From assembly GCF_012844365.1 (NCBI RefSeq), contig NZ_CP051626.1, positions 124,001-188,000 of the forward strand: a stretch of 64,000 bases of DNA. Reading direction: 5' to 3'. The translations under genes and the position numbers were made by a program. Source of the stretch: Brevibacterium sp. 'Marine'. Lineage in GTDB: Bacteria > Actinomycetota > Actinomycetes > Actinomycetales > Brevibacteriaceae. Under the pieces are notes generated by a model. It saw nothing but the letters and a program-made list of their open reading frames with translations. It had not been told where the DNA came from and made no database searches. How positions within the stretch are numbered: the first letter of the stretch is position 1; each line of letters opens with the position of its first letter. Of the stretch, positions 36,060 to 43,741 are shown one piece after another.

Positions 36060-36940
36060 CCACTCAGCTGCGCGGAGTCCTCACCGCACTCACCACTCCC
36101 TTCGACGCCGAGGAGAACATCGACTTCGAGGCGTTGGGTCGCATCGTCGACCGGTCCATCGACGGCGGAGTCGACGGGCTCGTCGTCGGCGGCTCGACCG
36201 CGGAATTCGCCACGATGACCGGCGAAGAGCGGCAGTCCATGCTCGAATTCGTCATCGAACGCACGGCCGGCCGGGTGCCGATCGTCGCGCAGACCGGAGC
36301 CACCTCGACACGGGAAGCCATCCGCCACTCCCAGGCGGCGCAGGCTGCCGGAGCTGATGTCCTCATGATCGTCACACCGTATTACGAGCCCCTGACGCAG
36401 GCCGAGACGGTCGATTACATCAAGGCTGTCGCCTCGGCTGTGGACATCGATGTCATGCTCTACAACATCCCCGCGGCCACCGGCGTCAACCTCGACCCCG
36501 GCACAGTGAGGCAGCTCGCCGAGGATGTCGCCAACATCCGCTTCATCAAGGACTCGAGCGCGAACTGGGAGCAGGCGCTTCAGCTCATCCACCATCACAG
36601 CGACGTCATCTCCACCTTCATCGGCTGGGACAGTTACATCTACTCAGGCCTCGTCGAAGGCGCGGCCGGAATGGTCGCGGGAGCCGCGAATGTCCTGCCG
36701 TCGGAGATCGTGTCGGTGTCGACCAAGATCGCCGACGGCGACCTCCACGGTGCGCGTGAGGAGTGGCAGCGGCTCTACCCGGTCATCGACGCGATGATCT
36801 CCGAACCGTTCATCCAGGCTGTGAAGACCGGCCTCGAACTGCGGGGCGTTCCCGTCGGTTCGCCGAGGCGGCCCCTGGCTGACACCGATCCCGACGCCAG
36901 GGAGCGGATCAAGGTAGCTCTGGCCACCCTCGGCAGCTGA
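36056..36940 (+). CDS. DapA superfamily lyase or deaminase, not a true DapA
   Basis: A 294-residue class I aldolase-type TIM barrel. The Schiff-base lysine is K165 (FIKDSS) and the general-base tyrosine Y136 (YNIP). The dihydrodipicolinate synthase arginine after YNVPGRT is missing (YNIPAATGVNL), and GTTGE is changed to GSTAEF, so lysine biosynthesis is unlikely. Family alternatives include keto-acid aldolases and pyrroline-carboxylate deaminases. Coupled with the FAD oxidase, it probably handles its keto or imino product. Confidence 0.82.
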   Translation: MTTQLRGVLTALTTPFDAEENIDFEALGRIVDRSIDGGVDGLVVGGSTAEFATMTGEERQSMLEFVIERTAGRVPIVAQTGATSTREAIRHSQAAQAAGADVLMIVTPYYEPLTQAETVDYIKAVASAVDIDVMLYNIPAATGVNLDPGTVRQLAEDVANIRFIKDSSANWEQALQLIHHHSDVISTFIGWDSYIYSGLVEGAAGMVAGAANVLPSEIVSVSTKIADGDLHGAREEWQRLYPVIDAMISEPFIQAVKTGLELRGVPVGSPRRPLADTDPDARERIKVALATLGS

Positions 36941-37000
36941 GCACGGACGCCGACCGCTCAACTCGGCATCGAGCGCTCACTCCGGCTCCAGCCGCTGATG

Positions 37001-37070
37001 CCGACCGCTCACGTTACCGTCGCTGTACCGAGTTATGTGGTGTGCGGTCGACGGTAATTCGAGCGGTCGG
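37001..37070. repeat. 70-bp intergenic hairpin element, copy 2
   Basis: Same length and layout as 29531-29600: 22-nt arms (37001-37022, 37049-37070) around a 26-nt loop. Some arm changes are compensated (G-C to A-T), others not. It lies between the convergent DapA-like and Ldh_2 genes. A degenerate stretch at about 36950-36985 shares CCGACCGCTCA. Confidence 0.85.
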
Positions 37071-37074
37071 CGGC

Positions 37075-38058
37075 TCAGACGCGGCTGAGGAGTGCTGAAT
37101 GGAGGTCGCGGGGCATTTCGATGACCTCGAGGCTGCGTTTGCGACCGAAGTCGACGCCGAAGCTGGCGTGCAGGCGGTCAAGGTGGTCGGTGACCCGCTG
37201 CGAATAGTCGGGGTCGAAGGCGTCTGCCGCGATCGCGATGATGAACAGTCCCGTGCCCGGGTTCTCCTGCCCCGAGTCGAAGGCGGGTGCGTCGACGGAG
37301 AAGCGGCCCCCGCCGTGGATGGCGAGGAGCTCGATCATGAGAGCCACATTGCTGCCCTTGACCCCGCCGAACGGCAGCAGGGAACCGGCGAGGGCGGCCT
37401 CGGCATCGACCGTGGCCGCCCCGCTCGGGTCCTGTGCCCACCCCTCGGGGATCGTTTCTCCTCGATCGGCAGCGTCGCGGACGTTGACCCAGGCTGTCGC
37501 ACTGGTCGCCTGGTCGAACATGCGCGGGCCATCGGGGTGCGGGACGGCGAATGAGAAGGGGTTCGTTCCGGTTGCCGCACCCGGTGAGCCGAACAGCGAC
37601 ATCAGCGCCGGCGAGTTGGCGCCGGCAAACGCCAGCAGACCCCGCTCCGCTAATCGGGTCGTGTAATAGCCGAGTTCGCCGGCGGTGAAGGCGTTGGCGA
37701 TGTTGAGCACGGAGATGCCGAGCGTCGCGGCCGCCTCGGCGAAGTCGTCGAAGGCTGCGTCGAAGGCGAGCTGCGCGGTGCCGCGGTCGGCGTCGACGTG
37801 GTGTGCGGCGGGCAGGCGATTCGTCACTCGCGGCTGCGCCTGCCCGTTGATGCGTCCGGCCTCGAGACCGTCGAGGTAGTCGAAGAGGTGAGCCGTGCCG
37901 ACTGCGGTCTTACCCCGTCGCTCGGCGGCCACGGTCGCCTCCGCCAGTGACTGCGACAGTACGGGTGAGCCGCCGGCCGCGGTGATCGCTGCGATGGACA
38001 AATCACGCAGTTCGGTGATCGTCAGGGACACGGTCGTGGCGTGAGGAGTCTCCGGCAT
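37075..38058 (-). CDS. Ldh_2 family NAD(P)-dependent dehydrogenase
   Basis: A 327-residue member of the malate/L-lactate dehydrogenase (YbiC/YlbC/ComC) family, which also includes pyrroline-/piperideine-carboxylate reductases. Visible blocks: ELRDLSIAAITAAGGSP, GTAHLFDYLDGL, NIANAFTAGELGYYTTRLAERGLLAFAGANSPALM, GSPGAATGTNPFSFAVPHPDG, LPFGGVKGSNVALMIELLA. ATG 38058 is used; a TAGCGT box 7 nt upstream hints at a leaderless or short-leader mRNA. It faces the DapA-like gene, so it may act on a keto or imino acid of the same pathway. Confidence 0.85.
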   Translation of the reverse strand: MPETPHATTVSLTITELRDLSIAAITAAGGSPVLSQSLAEATVAAERRGKTAVGTAHLFDYLDGLEAGRINGQAQPRVTNRLPAAHHVDADRGTAQLAFDAAFDDFAEAAATLGISVLNIANAFTAGELGYYTTRLAERGLLAFAGANSPALMSLFGSPGAATGTNPFSFAVPHPDGPRMFDQATSATAWVNVRDAADRGETIPEGWAQDPSGAATVDAEAALAGSLLPFGGVKGSNVALMIELLAIHGGGRFSVDAPAFDSGQENPGTGLFIIAIAADAFDPDYSQRVTDHLDRLHASFGVDFGRKRSLEVIEMPRDLHSALLSRV

Positions 38059-38107
38059 GACCTTCACGCTACCTGAGGTCACGCACGGCACCGAGGCGCG
38101 GTGTCGG

Positions 38108-39031
38108 TCAGAGGTCGCCGGAGTCCGGGACGGGGTCGGTCTGGGAACTCAGCGCCTCGGCGATGGCCTTCGCCTCCCGGCGGAGCAGAGCGACGAGGCG
38201 TTCGACTCGGGACCCGGTGACACGGTCGGCGATCGAGGCGATCGACAGGGCCGCACGTGGGCGGGAACCGCGGATGCGCAGCGGCACCGCCACCGCCCAC
38301 GACCCCTTGGCGAAGAGCCCCGGATTATGGACGAAGCCGTCGATGCGGGCCTGATCGATGATGTCGCGCAGGTGCGGGACGGAGACCTTCGGATACCTCT
38401 CGGCGAGGATCTCGGCGTTGGCCTCGAACTGGGCGTCCACCTCGGCAGGGGAGAGCTCGGAGAGGATCGCCAGCGATCCGGCGCCGATGCCCAGCGGGTG
38501 TCGGTCGCCCACGGACAGGGCGTTGTTGAAGATCTCACCGAAGCCCTCCTCACGGCGGGCGCAGATCGAATAGCTGCCCGTGCGCAGAGTGAGGAACACG
38601 GTGTCCTGGCTGAGTTCGGCCAGGCGCAGCAGACTCGACTCGGACTCCGTGACCAGGGGATCGACCGATTTCTGGGCCAGTTGGCCGAGGATCTGCGACT
38701 GCACGCCGAGGCGGTACCCGCCCTCTTCGAGGCGTTCGACGTAGCCAATGGCGATGAGCGCTTGGAGCATGCGGTGGACGCTGGCTTTCGGGCGGCCGCT
38801 GATCGAAGCGAGCTCGGACAGGCTCGCGCCTTCGCGCCGCTCCCCGGCGATGAGCCCGACGAGGTTGAGCAGCGTCAGCGCGCGTTGGATGCTCTGAGCG
38901 CCGGTACCCGGCTCGAGGCTGTCGACGGCGTGGGCGACATTGAACGAAGCGGACCGGCGCAGGAGCCGACCGCGCATCTTGATGCGATATTCCTCGCGGA
39001 GGTCCTCATTCGGGTCGGTGCCATTGTGCAT
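38108..39031 (-). CDS. IclR family transcriptional regulator
   Basis: A 307-residue regulator with a long basic N-terminal segment before the winged helix (ALTLLNLVGLIAGERREGASLSELASISGRPKASVHRMLQALIAIGYV) and an IclR effector domain (SQILGQLAQKSVDPLV, VGDRHPLGIGAGSLAILS). The start is uncertain: ATG 39031 has GGAGG too close, and a later ATG begins MRGRLLRRS. It follows the Ldh_2 gene by orientation (50 nt upstream of it) and may regulate it. Confidence 0.82.
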   Translation of the reverse strand: MHNGTDPNEDLREEYRIKMRGRLLRRSASFNVAHAVDSLEPGTGAQSIQRALTLLNLVGLIAGERREGASLSELASISGRPKASVHRMLQALIAIGYVERLEEGGYRLGVQSQILGQLAQKSVDPLVTESESSLLRLAELSQDTVFLTLRTGSYSICARREEGFGEIFNNALSVGDRHPLGIGAGSLAILSELSPAEVDAQFEANAEILAERYPKVSVPHLRDIIDQARIDGFVHNPGLFAKGSWAVAVPLRIRGSRPRAALSIASIADRVTGSRVERLVALLRREAKAIAEALSSQTDPVPDSGDL

Positions 39032-39220
39032 GCCTCCATTATGGCCCGACGCTGCACTGACGAGACCGCACCGACGAGACCGCGACAGTGGGTCGAACTC
39101 CTGATCCACGATGCGAAACGTCGGAATCTCAGGGCGGGAGCCGCCTCGGCGAGGTGGGTCCTAGAATCGAATGGGCCCAACCGGCCGGTGGGGCCGTCGT
39201 TCTTGAGAGGTGAGTGAGAC

Positions 39221-40033
39221 GTGGCGGAGACTGTCCTCGATATCGCCGATGTGACGTTCCGGCGGGGGCAGACGCGCATCCTCCACGGCATCGATCTGCG
39301 CATCGGTGCCGGCGAACACTGGGTGCTCATCGGGCCGAACGGGGCGGGGAAGTCGACCCTGCTGAGCTTCGCCTCGGCGCAGGTGTTCCCGAGCTCGGGC
39401 ACCGTCGACATCCTCGGATCGCGCATGGGTCGGGTCGATCTCGCAGCCCTGCGCCGCCTCATCGGTCACGTCAACCCGCGCCATCCGCTGCGCTCGAACC
39501 TCACCGTCCGCGAGGTCGTCCTCACCGGGCTGACCGGCACCGTCGAACGACCCATGCGGTGGGAACCCTCACCCGAGGATGTCGTGAAGGCCGATGCCCA
39601 GATCGCCGAGGTGGGGCTGGGCTCCCGTGCCGATGCCGGGTGGAAAGTGCTGTCGCAGGGGGAGCGGGGCCGTGCGCTCGTGGCACGTGCGCTCATCGCC
39701 GACCCGCAGCTGCTGCTCTTCGACGAACCGACCACGGGCCTCGACGTCGCCGCCCGCGAACAGCTGCTCGAAACCATCGACGCCCTGTCGCTGCGCTCGC
39801 CGGAGCTGGCGACGCTGCTGGTCACCCACCATCTCGAGGAGATTCCGGAGACCACCACGCACGCGGCGCTCATCTCCGACGGGCGACTGACCGCCGCCGG
39901 TCCCATCGCCGAGGTGCTCACCTCCGAGCAGGTCTCCGCCGCTTTCGACCATCCGATCGAGGTGGGCTTCGCCGGCCGCCGGTGGTCGGCCCGCGCGGTC
40001 CGGTCCGGTGCGTCTGTCGCGTCCGTCGGCTGA
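39221..40033 (+). CDS. Lone ABC transporter ATP-binding protein
   Basis: A 270-residue ATPase: Walker A GPNGAGKST (about 40-48), signature LSQGERGRA (about 147), Walker B LLLFDEPTTGLD, switch LLVTHHLEEIP. No permease or binding protein is adjacent. The family resembles YlmA/ModF-type iron or molybdate ATPases. GTG start with GAGAGG upstream. The partner is unknown. Confidence 0.88.
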   Translation: MAETVLDIADVTFRRGQTRILHGIDLRIGAGEHWVLIGPNGAGKSTLLSFASAQVFPSSGTVDILGSRMGRVDLAALRRLIGHVNPRHPLRSNLTVREVVLTGLTGTVERPMRWEPSPEDVVKADAQIAEVGLGSRADAGWKVLSQGERGRALVARALIADPQLLLFDEPTTGLDVAAREQLLETIDALSLRSPELATLLVTHHLEEIPETTTHAALISDGRLTAAGPIAEVLTSEQVSAAFDHPIEVGFAGRRWSARAVRSGASVASVG

Positions 40034-40061
40034 GGATCGGCTGGGACGATCACCGCGCGCA

Positions 40062-40090
40062 TTGCACCGCCGTGCACTCGGGCCTAGGCT
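40062..40090 (+). promoter_or_regulatory. Leaderless promoter
   Basis: TTGCAC (40062-40067), 17 bp and TAGGCT (40085-40090), then 6 nt to ATG 40097. A near-ideal arrangement for a leaderless mRNA and the best example in the window. Confidence 0.7.
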
Positions 40091-40096
40091 TGAGGC

Positions 40097-40288
40097 ATGA
40101 AGATGAGTACCGTGTGGAGCATCATCGGCGCGATCATCGCCATCATCATCGCATGGTGGGTGGTCAACGTCGCGTTCTCCATTGCGTGGTTCCTCGTCAA
40201 GGCCATCATCACCGTCGTCGTGGCGCTCGCGATCTTCGGCCTCATCAAGGCCTCGCTGAAGTCCAAGGACCGCGACCGAACGCGCTGA
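40097..40288 (+). CDS. Small membrane protein, 63 residues
   Basis: Two hydrophobic segments (about 7-27 and 31-52) with aromatic WWVV and FLVK positions, then a basic tail KSKDRDR. No known family is recognised. It appears to be translated from a leaderless transcript. Codon use matches a real gene and the start has no competing frame. Confidence 0.65.
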   Translation: MKMSTVWSIIGAIIAIIIAWWVVNVAFSIAWFLVKAIITVVVALAIFGLIKASLKSKDRDRTR

Positions 40289-40318
40289 CTTCCTGCCTTC
40301 GACCGCGCTGACTGCGCC

Positions 40319-41284
40319 TCAGAGATCGCCGAGGCTCGTATTCGCCCCGCAGAGGACGACGCAGACTTTCTCGCCCTCGGCCGGCACATAGCCGCTGACC
40401 GACTTGCCGTCGCCGGCCGTCTTCCCTCCGCCGCCACCGCGGACTCCCGCCAATGCCGTCGCCGCGGCATGCTCGACCGCTAGCCGGTGTTCGTCCCACA
40501 GTCGCTGCCGTGCTTCGACGATCGCGTTGTCGCTGACCGGCACCGAGGTGACCAGATCCGACCGTGCCGCCTCCAGTGCCAGCGGTGTGGCGCGACGGGC
40601 ACCGAGCGAATCCGCGGCCACCGAATCGACCGTGACGTCGACCGGCTCGTCCGCCTCAATCGCTGCATTCAGCGCTCGGCAGTTCTCCGGCTCAACCGCG
40701 ACAGTGCGCACTCCGTGATGAGTCGCCGCAGTCGCGACGCCGGCGAACAGGCCGCCGCCTCCGACGGAGACGACGACCGTGTCGAGATCGGGCACTTGCG
40801 CCAGGATCTCGGTCATCAGCGTGCCTGCACCGGCCGCGATGAGCGGGTGGTCGTAGGCGTGCGAGGCCAGCGCCCCCGATGAGACGACGAAATCCTGGCA
40901 GGCGGCGGCCGCCTCGGCGAATTCGGAACCGACCAACTCCACTCGCGCGCCATACGAACGCAGTCGTTCGACCTTCACGCTCGGCGCGGTAGTCGGCAGG
41001 AAGACGGTCGCCGGTACACCGGCGGCACGGGCGGCCCATGCGCAGGCGAGTCCGGCGTTCCCGCCCGAGGCGATCGTCACTCCCGCCTCGGGGAAGGTGC
41101 CTTCGGCAAGGTGAGCCTGGATGAAGTTCTGTGCACCGCGGGCCTTGAACGTGCCGGTGTGCTGCATGAACTCGAGGGCGAAGACGTGTCCTTCCTCGTC
41201 GGCCGGGGCCACGGTCACCGGGCGCACACGGCCGGCGATCCGTGCAGCGGAGGCTTCGATGTCGGAGTACGTCAGCTCAGTCAT
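40319..41284 (-). CDS. PLP-dependent threonine/serine dehydratase family
   Basis: A 321-residue fold-type II PLP enzyme. The lysine is in TGTFKARGA (K48 region), SGGNAG binds phosphate or substrate, and SVGGGGLFAG is the glycine loop. It lacks an ACT regulatory domain, so a catabolic or racemase-type member is likely. A Gly-rich loop near 280 is unusual. ATG 41284 follows TAGGCT by 6 nt without a Shine-Dalgarno. It may add to serine/threonine degradation. Confidence 0.88.
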   Translation of the reverse strand: MTELTYSDIEASAARIAGRVRPVTVAPADEEGHVFALEFMQHTGTFKARGAQNFIQAHLAEGTFPEAGVTIASGGNAGLACAWAARAAGVPATVFLPTTAPSVKVERLRSYGARVELVGSEFAEAAAACQDFVVSSGALASHAYDHPLIAAGAGTLMTEILAQVPDLDTVVVSVGGGGLFAGVATAATHHGVRTVAVEPENCRALNAAIEADEPVDVTVDSVAADSLGARRATPLALEAARSDLVTSVPVSDNAIVEARQRLWDEHRLAVEHAAATALAGVRGGGGGKTAGDGKSVSGYVPAEGEKVCVVLCGANTSLGDL

Positions 41285-41433
41285 CTCATCAGCCTATGCG
41301 AGTGCTGCCGGGCAGGTGTCTCCTGTGGGTGGATCCGCCGTGATTCTTCCGGGGATTTCGGGGGTGGATCCGCCCGCAGGGCGCACGGGCGCGGTCGTGT
41401 GGTCGCTCAGCCCGGCGCAATCGACCCGATGAT

Positions 41434-41458
41434 AGACTAAGCCAACTGGACTAAGTCT
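41434..41458 (+). promoter_or_regulatory. Operator-promoter of the toxin-antitoxin pair
   Basis: AGACTAAG and CTAAGTCT are arms of an imperfect inverted repeat, and GACTAAG also occurs as a direct repeat. TAGACT (41433-41438) may be the -10. Antitoxin autoregulation is usual at such sites. Confidence 0.5.
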
Positions 41459-41479
41459 GATCTGCAGATGGAGAAGCCG

Positions 41480-41731
41480 ATGACGATGGTCAATATCCAC
41501 GAGGCCAAGACGCAGTTCTCCCGCCTGCTCGAAGCTGTTGCGGCGGGAGAATCAGTGACGATTGCCCGCGCGGGGAAGCCGATTGCTCGCCTCGTTCGAT
41601 ATGACGAAGAGGGGCGAGAGCAGCGTTTGGGATTCCTCGCCGGTCACGGATCGGTCCCCGACGACTTCGACGATCTCGAAGCAGGCCGGATCGCTGCTCT
41701 TTTCGGGGACGGCGATGCTGCTTCTGCTTGA
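41480..41731 (+). CDS. Phd/YefM-type antitoxin
   Basis: An 83-residue antitoxin beginning MTMVNIHEAKTQFSRLLEAVAAGESVTIARAGKPIARL, the prevent-host-death fold that binds DNA. The C-terminal half would mask the PIN toxin. GGAG is 6 nt before ATG 41480; ATG 41468 is the alternative. Overlaps the toxin by 17 nt. Confidence 0.88.
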   Translation: MTMVNIHEAKTQFSRLLEAVAAGESVTIARAGKPIARLVRYDEEGREQRLGFLAGHGSVPDDFDDLEAGRIAALFGDGDAASA

Positions 41732-42104
41732 TACTCACCTTCTCCTCTGGGCGGCCTACGAACCTGAGAAGCTGAGCGCGGAAGCGCGTGACCGGATCGG
41801 TGATGAGTCCAACGACCTGCTGTTCAGTGCGGCGAGCATATGGGAAGTGTCGATCAAATCGTCACTTGCGAAGGGTGACTTCTCCATCAATCCCCGAATC
41901 TTGCGGCGAGGATTGATGGAGAACGGATATCGGGAGCTGCCGATCACCTCGGCGCATGCGATCGCGGTCGGTGATCTTCCGCCGATCCACCAGGATCCGT
42001 TCGACCGAATCCTCATCGCTCAGGCTCGTACCGAGGGGCTGGAGCTGCTGACAGTCGACGCCGAGGTCATCGCCTACGGTGAGCCGGTCACCGGGGTCGG
42101 CTGA
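41715..42104 (+). CDS. PIN-domain toxin (VapC family)
   Basis: A 129-residue ribonuclease toxin. The acidic residues of the PIN site are visible: D6 (LLLDTHLLLW), E in SIWEVSIK and D in DPFDRILIAQA, with TVDAEVIAYG at the end. Overlap with the antitoxin frame indicates translational coupling. RNA target unknown. Confidence 0.9.
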   Translation: MLLLLDTHLLLWAAYEPEKLSAEARDRIGDESNDLLFSAASIWEVSIKSSLAKGDFSINPRILRRGLMENGYRELPITSAHAIAVGDLPPIHQDPFDRILIAQARTEGLELLTVDAEVIAYGEPVTGVG

Positions 42105-42140
42105 GCGCCGCTTGGACAGTGCCGCCTCAGTGCCGCGTGA

Positions 42141-43505
42141 TCAGTGGAGCTTGGTCAGGCCGAGGTCGTTGCCCTTCGTCTCCTTGACGAGGCTGACGCC
42201 GACGAGCGAGATGACGCACACGATGATCATGTAGATCGCGATCGAGATCGACGAACCCGTCTCGGCCAGCAGCGTCTCGGCGATGGTCGGGGCGAAGGCG
42301 CCACCGAGGATCGCGCCGAGCGCATAGCCGATCGACACACCTGAGTAGCGGACCTCGACGGGGAACATCTCCGCATACATCGCCGACATCGGGCCGTAGG
42401 ACAGGCCCATGCCGACGGTGAGGACGAAGATGCCGATGCCGTACATCCAGATGTTCGCCATGTCGATCATGAGGAACGTCGGGATGAGCCACACGATGAG
42501 CAGGACGTAGCCGATCTGGAAGGTGCGCACGCGACCGAGCTTGTCCGACAGCGCACCGCCCCACATCGTGAACACCAGCCAACCGAAGCTCGCCAGGGTC
42601 GTCGCCAGCAGCACGGGCGCCCGGTCGAGGCCGACGGAACCGCCCTCGGCGAGAGGACGAGAGGCGTAGGCGGCGAAGAACGCGATGATCATGTAGCCCA
42701 CGGCGTTGTTGCCGATGAAGATGAGCGCAGAGAGGACGACTTCCTTCGTGTTCTTCTTGAACAGCGTGCCCAGCGGGGCCGAGGACTCGGCCTTGCGTTC
42801 GGCGAGTTCGGCGAAGACCGGTGACTCCTCGACCTGGCGGCGGATGTAATAGCCGACGAGCACGAGGACGACGGAGAAGAGGAACGGAATCCTCCAGCCG
42901 AAGCTCGCGAACTGTTCGGGGGTGAGCACGGTGGTCAGGATCCAGATGACGCCGGTGGCGAGAATCATGCCCACGGGCACGCCGATCTGCGGGTAGGCGC
43001 CGAAGATCCCGCGCTTGGAGACCGGGGCATGCTCGACAGACAGCAGTGCCGCCCCGCCCCATTCGCCGCCGGCGGAGAAGCCCTGGAGGATCCGCAGCAG
43101 GGTGAGCAGGATCGGTGCGCCGACGCCGATCATCGCGTAGTTCGGCAGCAGTCCGATGAGCGAGGTCGCGGCCCCCATGAGGATGAGCGTGAGGACGAGC
43201 ATCTTCTTGCGCCCGATCCGATCACCGAGGTGGCCGGCGATGATCGCGCCCAACGGTCGGAAGAGGAACGAAATGCCCAAGGATGCCCAGGCCATGATCT
43301 GGCCGAGCGCCGGATTGTCCGAGGCCAGCGGGCCGAAGTACTGAGCCGAGAGGACAAGGCCGGCGGCCTGAGCGTAGATGAAGAAGTCGTACCACTCGAT
43401 GGTGGTGCCGACGAGGGTGCCGGCGAGGACCTTGCGCTCCTCGCGGGAGATCGTATGAGGTGCGGGCGGCTGCGCTGCGGCAGGGCCGGGTGCTGTGGAG
43501 GACAT
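42141..43505 (-). CDS. MHS-family MFS transporter in the paa regulon
   Basis: A 454-residue 12-segment permease (GTLVGTTIEWYDFFIYAQAAGLVL, GHLGDRIGRKKML, LRILQGFSAGGEWGGAAL, SDKLGRVRTF). It is divergent from paaZ across a gap holding two TGGTCAGT-type boxes, so it is probably induced with phenylacetate catabolism and may import phenylacetate or another aromatic acid. Weak Shine-Dalgarno. Confidence 0.88.
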   Translation of the reverse strand: MSSTAPGPAAAQPPAPHTISREERKVLAGTLVGTTIEWYDFFIYAQAAGLVLSAQYFGPLASDNPALGQIMAWASLGISFLFRPLGAIIAGHLGDRIGRKKMLVLTLILMGAATSLIGLLPNYAMIGVGAPILLTLLRILQGFSAGGEWGGAALLSVEHAPVSKRGIFGAYPQIGVPVGMILATGVIWILTTVLTPEQFASFGWRIPFLFSVVLVLVGYYIRRQVEESPVFAELAERKAESSAPLGTLFKKNTKEVVLSALIFIGNNAVGYMIIAFFAAYASRPLAEGGSVGLDRAPVLLATTLASFGWLVFTMWGGALSDKLGRVRTFQIGYVLLIVWLIPTFLMIDMANIWMYGIGIFVLTVGMGLSYGPMSAMYAEMFPVEVRYSGVSIGYALGAILGGAFAPTIAETLLAETGSSISIAIYMIIVCVISLVGVSLVKETKGNDLGLTKLH

Positions 43506-43556
43506 GCGGGAACTTTCGTTGCGGGCGACATTGCCGGTGCTTCACTGACTCAGGTG

Positions 43557-43570
43557 ACTGTTTGGTCAGT
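43557..43570 (-). promoter_or_regulatory. PaaR-type box A (MHS transporter)
   Basis: ACTGTTTGGTCAGT, with the right half TTGGTCAGT close to box B. About 50 bp before the MHS start, so placed to repress it. Confidence 0.45.
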
Positions 43571-43636
43571 AATTGCTTCCGATCATAGAGCAGAGAGTGA
43601 ACGGTGTCACATGTCGCTCGTTCGCTCATCGGCCGA

Positions 43637-43667
43637 TGACAATTACCGACCAATTGGTTAGTATATT
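43637..43667 (+). promoter_or_regulatory. paaZ promoter with PaaR-type box B
   Basis: TGACAA (43637-43642) and TAGTAT (43659-43664) are 16 bp apart. ACCGACCAATTGGTTAGT (43645-43662) fills the spacer; ACCAATTGGT is perfectly palindromic. Typical TetR-repressor position. Confidence 0.65.
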
Positions 43668-43741
43668 TCTATGAATCGGCAGCGGTGCCGACATCGGCCA
43701 CCGTGAACCGGGAGACGTCGTTCCGCGAGGGAGAGCAAAGC

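Noticed and set aside
36056..36940. Naming the DapA-like gene as lysine-pathway dapA.
   Set aside because: The substrate arginine and the GTTGE motif are changed, and the gene is coupled to a catabolic flavoprotein.
29615..38058. Calling the cluster a hydroxyproline pathway.
   Set aside because: No epimerase or proline-racemase-type gene is present and the flavoprotein is amine-oxidase-like, so the resemblance is only partial.
41468..42104. Reading the toxin-antitoxin pair as evidence of a mobile island.
   Set aside because: No integrase, attachment repeats, tRNA or composition break is seen nearby.
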